Of a DNA stretch of 64,000 nucleotides, positions 1-10,247 are shown one piece after another. Numbering within the stretch: the first letter of the stretch is position 1; every line of letters begins with the position of its first letter. The stretch comes from UBA9676 sp036005525 (lineage in GTDB: Bacteria; Actinomycetota; Actinomycetes; Streptosporangiales; Streptosporangiaceae): contig DASYQM010000249.1 of assembly GCA_036005525.1 (NCBI GenBank), positions 33,770 to 97,769 on the forward strand, written 5' to 3'. Below the pieces are notes generated by a model. It saw only the letters and a list, made by a program, of their open reading frames with translations, was not told the origin of the DNA and did not search any database. Both the position numbers and the translations under genes were made by a program.

Positions 1-47
1 CGCCATACTGGCTGAAACCCGCCGACTATCGTGAAAGTCACAAACAC

Positions 48-569
48 ATGAGGATCACCCTGGAGGTCGGCGACATCACCGCGCAGCGGGCCGATGCCGT
101 CGTCAACGCGGCGAACTCGTCCCTGCTCGGCGGCGGCGGAGTGGACGGGGCGATCCACCGTCGCGGCGGCCCGGCGATCCTGGCGGCGTGCCGCGAGGTG
201 CGGGCGGCCCGCTACCCGGACGGCCTGCCGGCCGGCCAGGCGGTGGCGACCACCGCGGGCGAGCTCCCGGCCAGATGGGTGATCCACACCGTGGGCCCGG
301 TCTACTCCGCCTCCGAGGACCGGTCGGCGGTCCTGGCGTCCTGTTACGCCGAGTCGCTGCGGGTCGCGGACGAGCTCGGGGCCAAGACCGTGGCCTTCCC
401 CGCGGTGTCGGCCGGAATCTACGGATGGCCGCACCAGGACGCCGCGCGGATCGCGCTGACCACGGTGAGCGGGGCATCGTGCCAGGTCGAGGAGGCCCGG
501 TTCGTCCTGTTCACTCCCGGCATGCACGCGGTTTTCAGCGGCGTGCTCGCCTCGCTGGAACCGGGCTAG
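48..569 (+). CDS. Macro-domain protein, probable O-acetyl-ADP-ribose deacetylase
   Basis: This 173-residue protein is essentially one macro domain. The N-terminal GDIT, the VVNAANSSLLGGGGVDGAIH stretch (about residues 20-40) and the later GIYGWP loop are the ADP-ribose-binding elements of the MacroD/YmdB class. That class hydrolyses O-acetyl-ADP-ribose and removes mono-ADP-ribose from acidic residues in the cytosol. Length is normal for a stand-alone domain. The ATG is preceded by only a weak purine stretch. It lies 112 bp upstream of the aminotransferase on the same strand, with no clear functional link. Fold and class are secure; the exact substrate is inferred. Confidence 0.88.
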   Translation: MRITLEVGDITAQRADAVVNAANSSLLGGGGVDGAIHRRGGPAILAACREVRAARYPDGLPAGQAVATTAGELPARWVIHTVGPVYSASEDRSAVLASCYAESLRVADELGAKTVAFPAVSAGIYGWPHQDAARIALTTVSGASCQVEEARFVLFTPGMHAVFSGVLASLEPG

Positions 570-681
570 CCCGGCGCGGGGAGCAGATCCGCCCGGCACG
601 CCCGGGCCTGCCCGATGGCAGACTGGAACGAGCCAACGAGGGCGTGTCTCGTGGATCCATGCCCCATGCCTGGGAGGACAG

Positions 682-1758
682 GTGACCGCACCATCGCCAC
701 GCTTCCGCAGCGTCCTGGACCAGTTCGCTCCCTACCGGCCGGGCCAAGCGGTGGCAGGGCCCGGCGGCCGCTCCTTCAAGCTGTCATCCAACGAGTCCCC
801 GTTCGGCCCCCTCCCATCGGTGGTGCAGGCCATCGCGGAGGCATGCGCGGACGTCAACCGTTACCCGGACAACGGGGCGGTCGCGCTCACCGAGGCGATC
901 GCCCGGCGCCACGGCGTCCCGCCCGGGCACATCGCGCTGGGCTGCGGCTCGGTGGGCGTCACCCAGCAACTGCTCGAGGCGGCCGCCGAGCCGGGCGGCG
1001 AGGTGCTGTACGCGTGGCGCTCGTTCGAGGCGTACCCGCTCCTGGTCAAGCTGGCCGGCGCCGACGAGGTGCGGGTGCCGATCCGGGACGAGGCGCACGA
1101 CCTGGCCGCAATGGCGGCGGCGATCACCCCCCGGACCAGGGTGATCTTCGTCTGCAACCCGAACAACCCGACGGGGACCGTGGTGCACCGGGCCGAGCTC
1201 GAGAACTTCCTCGACCGGGTGCCACCGGACTGCCTGGTGGTGCTGGACGAGGCCTACGCCGAGTATGGGCGCGACCCGGACATGGCCAACGGCCTGGAGC
1301 TCTACCGCGCCCGCCCGAACACGGCCGTCCTGCGTACCTTCTCCAAGGCCTACGGGCTGGCCGGGCTGCGGGTCGGCTTCCTCGTCGGCCATGAGCCGGT
1401 CGCCGAGGCCGCCCGCAAGACGCTGCTGCCGTTCGCGGTGAACCGGATCGCCCAGGCGGCGGCGATCGCCTCGCTGGCCGCGGAGCCCGAGTTGCTGGCC
1501 CGGGTCGAGCAGGTGGTGAAGCAGCGGACCCGGGTCCGCGATGAACTGCTGGCCCAGGGCTGGTCGGTGCCGCCCACCGAGGCGAACTTCGTCTGGCTGC
1601 GGCTCAACGAGGACACCGCGGACTTCGCCGCCGCCTGTGCCCGTAGCGGCGTCAGCATTCGGCCGTTCGCCGGCGAGGGCGCCCGGATCTCGGTCGGCGA
1701 CGAGGAGGACAGCGAGGCGTTCCTGGACGTCGCCCGCGCCTACCCCCGCCGCCATTAG
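682..1758 (+). CDS. pat: Aromatic amino acid / histidinol-phosphate aminotransferase (Pat, HisC2 type)
   Basis: A 358-residue PLP-dependent class I/II aminotransferase. Visible motifs are SSNESPFGPLPSV and NRYPDNG near the N-terminus, CNPNNPTG, and LRTFSKAYGLAGLRVGF containing the PLP lysine K222. The N-terminal signature and overall sequence resemble actinobacterial HisC2, which has been characterised as the aromatic aminotransferase Pat (phenylpyruvate and related acceptors), more than operon-encoded HisC. No his genes are adjacent. The GTG start is supported by a GGAGG ribosome-binding site 4-8 nt upstream. The gene converges on murA, 54 bp away. Family is certain; the choice of Pat over HisC is an inference from sequence style and context. 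Confidence 0.85.
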   Translation: MTAPSPRFRSVLDQFAPYRPGQAVAGPGGRSFKLSSNESPFGPLPSVVQAIAEACADVNRYPDNGAVALTEAIARRHGVPPGHIALGCGSVGVTQQLLEAAAEPGGEVLYAWRSFEAYPLLVKLAGADEVRVPIRDEAHDLAAMAAAITPRTRVIFVCNPNNPTGTVVHRAELENFLDRVPPDCLVVLDEAYAEYGRDPDMANGLELYRARPNTAVLRTFSKAYGLAGLRVGFLVGHEPVAEAARKTLLPFAVNRIAQAAAIASLAAEPELLARVEQVVKQRTRVRDELLAQGWSVPPTEANFVWLRLNEDTADFAAACARSGVSIRPFAGEGARISVGDEEDSEAFLDVARAYPRRH

Positions 1759-1812
1759 CGCCTCCTCGCGGGGATCGGTGCCCGCGCCCCGGGCGGCGGC
1801 CGCCCCGCTACG

Positions 1813-3093
1813 TCAGGCGCTCTCCTCCGTGGAGATGTCGGCACCGAGGGTGGCGAGCCTGCTGGCGATGGCCGCGTGCCCGCGGTCGATCAGGTAGCCA
1901 GGGGCGACCACCGTCTCACCTTCCGCGCACAGCCCGGCCAGGATGAGCGCCATGCCGGTGCGCAGGTCGTGCGCGATCACCTTGGTCCCCCGGAGCTGGG
2001 ACGGGCCGTGCACGATGGCCACGTTGCCGTCCACCTCGGCCTCGGCACCCATCTTGGTGAGCTCGCCCACCAGGGTGAACCGGCCATCGTAGATGTTCTC
2101 GCGGATGTAGCTGGTGCCATCGGCGAGGCAGCTGAGCGCCATGATCGGGGATTGCAGGTCGGTGGCGAACCCCGGGTAGGGGCTGGTGATCACGTTGATC
2201 GGCCGCAGCGGGCGCTCCCGGCGTACCTGGAGGACCGCGCCGTTGGAGGCGAACTCCACCCCCATCTGCTCCAGCTTCCAGCGCGCCACCCCGAAGTGCT
2301 CCAGGTTGGCCCCGACCAGGCTCAGCTCGCCGCCGGTGATCGCCGCGGCCATGGCGAACACGCCGGCGTCGATCCGGTCGGCCATCACCGTGTGCTCGGT
2401 GGCGGCGAGCTTGCCGACCCCCTGCACCGTGATGAAACCGGTGCCCCCGCCGCTGATCTGCGCCCCCATCTTGGTCAGGAACGCGATCATGTCGAGCACC
2501 TCGGGCTCGGATGCGGTGTTGTCGATCACCGTGGTGCCGGGGGCGAGGGACGCCGCCATGAGCAGGTTCTCGGTGCCCATGTGCGAGGGGGTGTCCAGGT
2601 ACAGGTGGGCGCCGCGAAGCTTCCCGGCCTTGATGTAGATCTTGTCCCCCACCTCGTCCACCGTGGCGCCCAGCCGGGCGAACCCCCGGTAGTGGAAGTC
2701 GAGGTTGCGGCTGCCCAGGTTGCAGCCGCCGATGCCCTCGATGACCGCCTCGCCCAGCCGGTGCAGCAGGGCGGGCACGAAGACGACCGAGCCCCGGAAG
2801 CGGCGGGCGATCTCCGCTGGGAGCACCGGGCTGGTCAGGGTCGACGCATCCACCACCAGGGTGCGCTCCGCCTCATGGAACTTCACCACCGCGCCGACCG
2901 CCTGCGCCAGCTCCACGGCCCTGCGCACGTCCTCGATGGGGGGTACGTTCCGCAGGACCGTCCGGCCATCGGACGCCAGGAGCGAAGCGGCGATCATCTT
3001 GAGCGCGGCGTTCTTGGCGCCCTGCACGAAAACGGTGCCCTGCAGCGGTACGCCGCCTTGCACGCGGTAGCAGGTCTCGGGGCCAACGGTCAT
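1813..3093 (-). CDS. murA: UDP-N-acetylglucosamine 1-carboxyvinyltransferase MurA
   Basis: First committed step of peptidoglycan precursor synthesis: transfer of enolpyruvate from PEP to UDP-GlcNAc in the cytosol. The protein is 426 residues from the ATG before TVGPETCYRVQGG; an open frame continues upstream but lacks family similarity. Visible residues are K27-N28 in VQGAKNAAL, the catalytic loop GGCNLGSRNLDFH with C124, the general acid/base Asp in PGFATDLQ, and the DLRTGMALILAG motif. The loop Cys is the residue alkylated by fosfomycin, whereas mycobacterial MurA carries Asp there. It stands alone behind a 409-bp leader that starts with the purC terminator. Confidence 0.95.
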   Translation of the reverse strand: MTVGPETCYRVQGGVPLQGTVFVQGAKNAALKMIAASLLASDGRTVLRNVPPIEDVRRAVELAQAVGAVVKFHEAERTLVVDASTLTSPVLPAEIARRFRGSVVFVPALLHRLGEAVIEGIGGCNLGSRNLDFHYRGFARLGATVDEVGDKIYIKAGKLRGAHLYLDTPSHMGTENLLMAASLAPGTTVIDNTASEPEVLDMIAFLTKMGAQISGGGTGFITVQGVGKLAATEHTVMADRIDAGVFAMAAAITGGELSLVGANLEHFGVARWKLEQMGVEFASNGAVLQVRRERPLRPINVITSPYPGFATDLQSPIMALSCLADGTSYIRENIYDGRFTLVGELTKMGAEAEVDGNVAIVHGPSQLRGTKVIAHDLRTGMALILAGLCAEGETVVAPGYLIDRGHAAIASRLATLGADISTEESA

Positions 3094-3502
3094 GGGCGCG
3101 CTGCTCCTGTTCCTTGGGCGCCGGCCGGGCGAGGCTGCGGCCGGACAGTGCAACGGGCCAGCCTGGCGTGAACGGCCCGCCGGCTATGTCGTGAGCGGAA
3201 GGCGTGGTGTACGCGCGCTCCAGTATTCCACCGGGCCCGCACTCCACATGTCATTGAGGGCATCTCGCCGGTGGCATGCGGCAGGACCGTCCCGATCGCA
3301 CCACCCCGCTCGGTCACCGTGCGTTTTGCCCCGTTCCATGGGCCATGGCGCCAGCTTCCCCAGGCCAGAGCGGATGCGCCGGACCGTTCCCGGCCGGCGG
3401 GACCGGCCGGGTCCGTTCGGCCACCGCTGCTGGGCCCGCCACTAAAGAACACGAAGGAAACCCGCTTCGCGTTTCCGGCGCGGCACGGCCCTCGGGCGCG
3501 TT
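3094..3502. other. Intergenic region between purC and murA
   Basis: 409 bp without a credible gene; both neighbours read on the minus strand. The purC-proximal end holds a terminator-like hairpin (separate entry). The rest should contain the murA promoter and leader, but I could not pick out a convincing -35/-10 pair. Short open frames here lack family similarity and a ribosome-binding site. Confidence 0.6.
3456..3476 (-). terminator. Probable intrinsic terminator of the purine operon
   Basis: About 27 nt past the purC stop codon, the minus strand reads GGAAAC, a GC-rich 9-nt centre, then GTTTCC, followed by a T-rich run (TTCGTGTTCTTT). A hairpin followed by a U-rich tail is the classic Rho-independent arrangement and is rare in DNA this GC-rich. 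It would end the transcript before murA. Confidence 0.6.
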
Positions 3503-4387
3503 CTAGACCCAGCGCTCGCCCGTTATGCGCTCATATGCCGTGATATAGAGGGCTCTGGTGCGTTCCACGACCCAGCCGGGCAACGCGGGGGGCTGCGCGC
3601 CGCTCTGGTGGCGGTCCCAGCCCGCCTCCGGCGAGTCCAGCCAGTCACGCACGAACTGCTTGTCGAACGACGGCTGGGGACGGCCCGGCCGCCACTGCCC
3701 GGCCGGCCAGAACCGCGACGAATCGGGCGTGAGCACCTCGTCGGCGAGCAGCAGCCGCCCCTGCGCGTCGTGGCCAAGCTCGATCTTGGTGTCCGCGACG
3801 ATGATGCCGCCGCCGGCCGCGATCGCCGCGCCCCGCCGGTACACCTCCAGCGTGATGCGTTCCAGCTCAGCGGCGGTATCGGCGCCCACCAGGCCGGCCA
3901 CCGCCGCCGCCGGGATGTTCTCGTCGTGCTTCCCGCGCGGCGCCTTGGTCGCCGGCGTGAAGATGGGCTCCGGCAGCCGCGCGCCCTCGGCGAGGCCCGG
4001 CGGCAGCGTCACCCCGCACACCGCCCCGATCCGCCGGTAGTCGCGCCAGCCCGACCCGGCCAGGTAGCCGCGGGCGACGCATTCCACGGCGATCATCGAC
4101 AGCGGCTGGCAGACCATGGCCCGGCCCGCGAACTCGGCCGGGACCGGGGCGTCCACCAGGTGGTTGGGCACCAGGTCGGCGAGACGGCGGAACCACCACA
4201 GCGAGAGCTGGGTGAGGATCTTCCCCTTGTCCGGGATGGGCGTGGGCAGCACGTGGTCGTAGGCCGAGATGCGGTCGGTGGCGACGAGCAGCAGCAGCCC
4301 GCCGGGCATCTGGTAGACGTCGCGCACCTTCCCCGAGTACACGTGCTGGAGCGGACCGGCGGCACGGCCTTCCGGCGGCGGCGTCAC
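3503..4387 (-). CDS. purC: Phosphoribosylaminoimidazole-succinocarboxamide synthase (SAICAR synthetase)
   Basis: Ligates aspartate to CAIR using ATP, step 8 of de novo IMP synthesis. The 294-residue protein has YSGKVRDVYQ near the N-terminus (nucleotide loop), TDRISAYDHVLPTPIPDKG, the conserved ECVARGYLAGSGW, and DTKIELGHD followed by DEVLTPDSSRFW. Length is normal for the monodomain bacterial and yeast-like form. Its GTG start overlaps the purB stop by 4 bp (GTGA), so it is translationally coupled to purB. It is the last gene of the pur run and is followed by a hairpin terminator. Confidence 0.96.
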   Translation of the reverse strand: MTPPPEGRAAGPLQHVYSGKVRDVYQMPGGLLLLVATDRISAYDHVLPTPIPDKGKILTQLSLWWFRRLADLVPNHLVDAPVPAEFAGRAMVCQPLSMIAVECVARGYLAGSGWRDYRRIGAVCGVTLPPGLAEGARLPEPIFTPATKAPRGKHDENIPAAAVAGLVGADTAAELERITLEVYRRGAAIAAGGGIIVADTKIELGHDAQGRLLLADEVLTPDSSRFWPAGQWRPGRPQPSFDKQFVRDWLDSPEAGWDRHQSGAQPPALPGWVVERTRALYITAYERITGERWV

Positions 4388-5700
4388 CGCAGCGCCCGGA
4401 GGCGGTCAAAGACGGGACCGAGGCGCTCAACGTAACGCTCGGGGCGGGTCACCTCATCCAGCGCGGCCTCGTCCAGGGTCAGGCCCTGGCCGGCGGCCTG
4501 CTTCCGGAGCGCCTCGCGGAATCCGGTGCCGGTCTCCCATGTCTCCATCGCGGCGGCCTGGACCAGTGCGTAGGCGTCCTCGCGGGACATCCCGGCCGCC
4601 ACCAGGGCGAGCAGCACGCCGGAGGTGTAGATCAGCCCCCCGGTCAGCTCCAGGTTGGCACGCATCCGGGCGGTGTCCACGACCAGCCCGCTGACCAGGC
4701 CGGTGGTCAGGTGCAGCAGATAGTCCGTGGTGATGGCGGCGTCGGGCAGCGCCACCCGTTCCACACTGGAGTGGGAGATGTCCCGCTCGTGCCAGAGCGC
4801 CATCCCCTCCGTCACCGGCGTGACATAGGCCCGGACCACTCGCGCCAGGCCGCAGATCCGTTCGGACCGGATCGGGTTCATCTTGTGCGGCATCGCGGAC
4901 GAGCCCTTCTGCCCGGCCGAGAACGGCTCGGCGAGCTCGCGCACCTCCGTCCGCTGGCCGTGCCGGACCTCAAGCGCGATCGCCTCGCAGGCGGTGGCGA
5001 GCAGCGCTAGGACGCTCACCCACTCGGCGATGCCGTCGCGGAACACGACCTGGGTGGCCGCGTCGGGCGGCCGCAGGCCGAGCCCGGCGAGCACCGTGGC
5101 CTCGATGGCCGGGTCGATGTTGGAGTAGGTGCCGACCGGCCCGGACAGCTTGCCGACCGCGACCGCGTCCCGCGCCCGCCGCAGCCGGTCCCGGCAGCGG
5201 GCGACGGCGAACGCGAAGTCGGCCACCCGGTGCCCCCACACGTCGGGCTCGGCGTGGACGCCGTGTGTCCGCCCCACCCGCAGCGTGCCGGAATGGGCGA
5301 GGCCATGCTCCCGCAGCACCGCGACCAGGCCGTCGGCCCGGGCGATGAGCAGATCGGTCGCCTCGGTGAGCTGGAGCGCCAGGGCGGTGTCGAGCAGGTC
5401 CGACGAGGTCATCCCGAAATGCACATATGCCGCCGCCTCACGGGGCGAGGTGTTGTCCGCCCATGCGCTGAGAAAGGCGATCACATCGTGCTCGGTGACC
5501 GCCTCGTAGGCCGCCACCGCCTCGGGGGCCGGCGGCGGGGCGGCCCGCACCGGCGCCACGGCATCCGCCGGGACGGTCCCGGCCCGGGCCTGCGCCTCCA
5601 GAACGAGCGTCTCCACACGGCACCACAGCTCGTACTTGTGGGCCTCGCCCCAGACCCGGCCCATCTCCGGCAGGGTGTACCGCCCGATCACACCTCCCAT
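4384..5700 (-). CDS. purB: Adenylosuccinate lyase
   Basis: A 438-residue fumarase/aspartase-superfamily lyase that releases fumarate from SAICAR and from adenylosuccinate, acting twice in purine synthesis. The superfamily signature is present as GSSAMPHKMNPIRSE, with the catalytic serine in the flexible loop. HFGMTSSDLLDTA and VGRTHGVHAEP are the other two conserved active-site regions. The start overlaps the 3' end of the ltrA-like gene by 13 bp and the stop overlaps purC by 4 bp, indicating a coupled operon. Confidence 0.96.
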   Translation of the reverse strand: MGGVIGRYTLPEMGRVWGEAHKYELWCRVETLVLEAQARAGTVPADAVAPVRAAPPPAPEAVAAYEAVTEHDVIAFLSAWADNTSPREAAAYVHFGMTSSDLLDTALALQLTEATDLLIARADGLVAVLREHGLAHSGTLRVGRTHGVHAEPDVWGHRVADFAFAVARCRDRLRRARDAVAVGKLSGPVGTYSNIDPAIEATVLAGLGLRPPDAATQVVFRDGIAEWVSVLALLATACEAIALEVRHGQRTEVRELAEPFSAGQKGSSAMPHKMNPIRSERICGLARVVRAYVTPVTEGMALWHERDISHSSVERVALPDAAITTDYLLHLTTGLVSGLVVDTARMRANLELTGGLIYTSGVLLALVAAGMSREDAYALVQAAAMETWETGTGFREALRKQAAGQGLTLDEAALDEVTRPERYVERLGPVFDRLRALR

Positions 5701-6904
5701 CCTCCCTTACGCACCCGCCGGAGCCGGGGCGGGCTGGCGCCCGCGTACCGCTCCGCGGCCAGCATCGCCACCAGGGCGCCGAGCAGCACCGCCAGCTGGG
5801 CCTCGACGGCCACGGTCGCCCCGAGCGCGGTCGCCGCCAGCGCGAACGCGGCGGTCGCCAGCCGGGGCCACGGGGTCCCGATCCGCAGCGCGGCCCGGAA
5901 CCAGGCGTCACCGGCCAGGAACAGCGCGACGCCGCCGGACAGCGCGATGGCCTGCCCGACCGGGTGCGGCTCGGCGGCACTGCCGATCGTCAGCATCACC
6001 CCCGCAGCCATCGCCACCACGCCGAGCAGCATCGGTATGTGTGCGTAGAAGTAGGCCGACAGGGCCAGCGCGGGCCGTCGCCCGGGGGCCGCGGCGGTGA
6101 AGGCGCTTTCGGCGCGGTCGTCGTCGCCGGTGCCGAAGTACGCCCACCACAGGCAGGCGGTCAGGGCCAGGCCGAGGACGGCGGCGGCGATCAGTGAGCC
6201 GGTCACGCCCTCGCGGGAGGCGCTGATGCCGATCGCGGCTACCGACTCCCCGAGCGCGACGATGATGAGTGCCCCATGGCGCTCCACGAAGTGGGCCGGC
6301 TGGATCTCGAACCGGCCGCTGGGATGGGCGATCAGCGGTGAGAGGACCTGGATGGCCAGCGCCGCGGCCCACAGAGCGTACACAGCAGGGCCATCGACCA
6401 CCCCGGCCAGGATCACCAGCAGTGCCGAGGTGATGTTGAAGGGCGCGATCCGCATGATGTTCCGGTTCAGCCGGTAGTACAGCGCCGCGTGCACCAGCAC
6501 CACGATGAGATAGCCGAGCCCCAGCGCGGCCCCGCTCTCCGTCGCGCCTTCCGCGCCGAACCCGTGCGGGATCGCCAGCCCGACCACGAGGAACCCGGCC
6601 ATGCCCGCCAGCAGCAGCACTCGCTCCGGTGCCCGGTCCGGGGTACGCGTGTTGGTCAGCCATGCGTACCCCCCGTACATCCACCACAGCACCCCGAAGA
6701 TGAGCAGCACCTGCGCCACCCCGGTCAGCGAGAGGTGGTGCGCCAGCAGCTCGGTGAGCTGGGTCAGGGTGAAGGCGAAGACCAGGTCGAAGAAGAGTTC
6801 CAGGGTGCTCACCCGCAGCGGGACACCGCCGGGGCCGGCCGGCTGGCGTGCGCCGGGCGGTCGGCCGGGTTGCGGGCTGGGCGTGGCTGACACGGTGCCG
6901 CGGG

Positions 6905-6908
<4 letters not shown>
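5688..6908 (-). CDS. ltrA: LtrA family multi-pass membrane protein
   Basis: About 406 residues. After a short Pro/Gly-rich N-terminus comes the family hallmark LRVSTLELFFDLVFAFTLTQLT, then about ten to twelve hydrophobic segments. FVERHGALIIVALGESV is another family landmark. LtrA (low-temperature requirement A) proteins are integral membrane proteins of unknown biochemical role. The chosen GTG overlaps the purD stop as GTGA; another GTG 15 bp further in is also possible. The frame stays open upstream inside purD, but that part has no family similarity. The 3' end overlaps purB by 13 bp. Its place inside a coupled purine operon is unusual: see findings. Confidence 0.85.
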
Positions 6909-8260
<1,352 letters not shown>

Positions 8261-8354
8261 GGCGCGAGCCTACCCGGGGAGGCCCCTGCTGAGCGGGCTG
8301 CTGGGGCCGGCCGGGCGAGGCGGGCCACCGCACCGGCCCGGCGGGCGTGCGGCC

Positions 8355-9638
8355 TCAGATGAGCGCGCGCAGCTGCAGGGTCTGGTCACGGCGCGGGCCG
8401 GTGCCGACCGCGCCCACCGGCGCGCCGATGATCTCCTCCACCGACCGCACGTAGGCCTGGGCGTTGCGCGGCAGCCCCGCGAACTTCGTCACCCCGGACA
8501 GGTCCTCCCACCAGCCATCCAGGTACTCGTACACCGGTGTCGCGTGGTGGAACTCGGTCTGCGTCACCGGGATCTCGTCGTGCCTGGTCCCGGCCACGTC
8601 GTAGGCCACGCAGACCGGCACCTTCTCCAGCCCTGACAGCACGTCGAGCTTGGTCATGAAGTAGTCGGTGATGCCGTTGACCCTGGTCGCGTAGCGGGCA
8701 ATGACCGCGTCGAACCACCCGGTGCGGCGCGGCCGCCCGGTGGTAACCCCGTACTCACCGCCGGCCTTCCGCAGCCACTCGCCCTGCTCGTCGAGCTGCT
8801 CGGTGGGGAACGGCCCCGCTCCCACCCGGGTGGTGTAGGCCTTGACGATACCGATCACCTTCGTGATCCGCGTAGGGCCGATGCCCGAGCCAGCGCAGGC
8901 GCCGCCCGCGGTGGGGGAGGACGAGGTCACGAACGGGTAGGTGCCGTGGTCCACGTCAAGCAGCGTCGCCTGGGCACCTTCGAGCAGCACCGTCCGGCCG
9001 CCGTCGAGGGCCCGGTTCAGGACGAGTGCCGTGTCGGCGACATAGAGCCGCATCCGCTCGCCGTAGCCGAGGTATTCGGCCGCAACGGCGGCGGCGTCGA
9101 TGCCACGCCGGTTGTAGACCTTGGTCAGCACCTGGTTCTTCTCCCGGAGCACGAGGTCCAGCTTCTGCTCCAAGATGCCGGGGTCGAACAGGTCCTGGAC
9201 CCGGATCCCGGTCCGCGCCACCTTGTCGCCGTAGGTCGGCCCGATGCCGCGGCCGGTGGTCCCGATGCGGGCGCTGCCGAGGTAGCGCTCGGTCACCTTG
9301 TCGAGTGCCCGGTGATGAGGCATGATCAGGTGCGCGTTGGCGGAGATGAGCAGCCGGTCGCAGGATACGCTGCGCTCCGTGAGGCCATCGATCTCGGCCA
9401 GCAGAACCTGGGGGTCGATCACCACGCCGTTGCCGATGACCGGGGTGACCTCCGGGGAGAGCACCCCGGAGGGCAGCAGGTGGAGCGCGTAGCTCTCGTC
9501 GCCGATGACCACCGTGTGGCCCGCGTTGTTGCCGCCCTGGTACCTGACCACATAGTCGACGCGGTCGCCGAGCAGGTCGGTCGCTTTGCCCTTGCCCTCG
9601 TCACCCCACTGCGCGCCCACCAGCACAATGGCCGGCAT
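8355..9638 (-). CDS. purA: Adenylosuccinate synthetase
   Basis: GTP-dependent ligation of aspartate to IMP, the first step from IMP to AMP. The 427-residue protein opens with AIVLVGAQWGDEGKGKATD (P-loop-like GTP site). It has the QGGNNAGHTVV IMP loop and GIGPTYGDKVAR; TTGRPRRTGWFD near residue 300 is also typical. Length is standard. It lies between a DUF3151 gene and purD, 94 bp upstream of the purD start, with all genes co-directional. Confidence 0.97.
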   Translation of the reverse strand: MPAIVLVGAQWGDEGKGKATDLLGDRVDYVVRYQGGNNAGHTVVIGDESYALHLLPSGVLSPEVTPVIGNGVVIDPQVLLAEIDGLTERSVSCDRLLISANAHLIMPHHRALDKVTERYLGSARIGTTGRGIGPTYGDKVARTGIRVQDLFDPGILEQKLDLVLREKNQVLTKVYNRRGIDAAAVAAEYLGYGERMRLYVADTALVLNRALDGGRTVLLEGAQATLLDVDHGTYPFVTSSSPTAGGACAGSGIGPTRITKVIGIVKAYTTRVGAGPFPTEQLDEQGEWLRKAGGEYGVTTGRPRRTGWFDAVIARYATRVNGITDYFMTKLDVLSGLEKVPVCVAYDVAGTRHDEIPVTQTEFHHATPVYEYLDGWWEDLSGVTKFAGLPRNAQAYVRSVEEIIGAPVGAVGTGPRRDQTLQLRALI

Positions 9639-9727
9639 GTGACCAGCCCCTTCCCGGCTCCCGCCTCGCGCGTCCCGAGGTTACTTCACCATCGCCCGCC
9701 GCGGGCCCGCTCGCTGCTCCCGTGTGG

Positions 9728-10141
9728 TCAGGAGCCCTCGAGCTCGGCCGCCGCGGTGGCGCTGGAGTCGCGCAGGAAGGTCCGGCAGCGCTCGGCCTCG
9801 TCGTCCTCGCCGAGCGCGGCGGCCGCCCGGCCCAGCGCATCCAGCGACCGCAGGAAACCCCGGTTCGGCTCGTGCTCCCAGGGGACCGGCCCATGACCAT
9901 GCCAGCCGGAGCGCCGCAACTGGTCGAGCCCGCGGTGGTAGCCGGTCCGCGCGTAAGCATAGGCGGCGACGACTTCGCCCCGGGTCATGGCGAGATCGGC
10001 GAGGGACGCCCAGGCCGCCAGGCAGGCCGGGTGGGCCGCCGCCACGGCGGCTGGGTCGGCACCGGCCGCGAGTTCGGCCGCGGCCGGGTCATCAGGCAGG
10101 TAAGTGGCGGGCGGCCCGCCCAGCAGGTTCCGGTGCTCCAT
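9728..10141 (-). CDS. DUF3151 family protein
   Basis: A small soluble protein of 137 residues starting MEHRNLLGGPPATYLPDD. The conserved core includes HPACLAAWASLADLA, AYAYARTGYHRGLDQLRRSGW and PNRGFLRSLDALGRAAAALGE, matching the actinobacterial DUF3151 family, which has no assigned function. I prefer the internal ATG at 10141, with a GGCAGG element 9 nt upstream, over ATG 10150. In mycobacteria the homolog also lies between fba and purA, so the neighbourhood is conserved. The C-terminal half looks like two helical TPR-like hairpins. Confidence 0.85.
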   Translation of the reverse strand: MEHRNLLGGPPATYLPDDPAAAELAAGADPAAVAAAHPACLAAWASLADLAMTRGEVVAAYAYARTGYHRGLDQLRRSGWHGHGPVPWEHEPNRGFLRSLDALGRAAAALGEDDEAERCRTFLRDSSATAAAELEGS

Positions 10142-10247
10142 GACACCCATCCTGCCGTGCCCCGTCTTCACACGGGCCGGCCACGCCCAGGTACCGGGGC
10201 CGATCAGGGCAGAGTTCCGCCGGAGCGCGGCGGCCGGCGGGGTCCGC

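Noticed and set aside
1876..3171. Plus-strand open frame opposite murA
   Set aside because: Antisense shadow produced by third-position GC bias; the murA frame explains the sequence fully.
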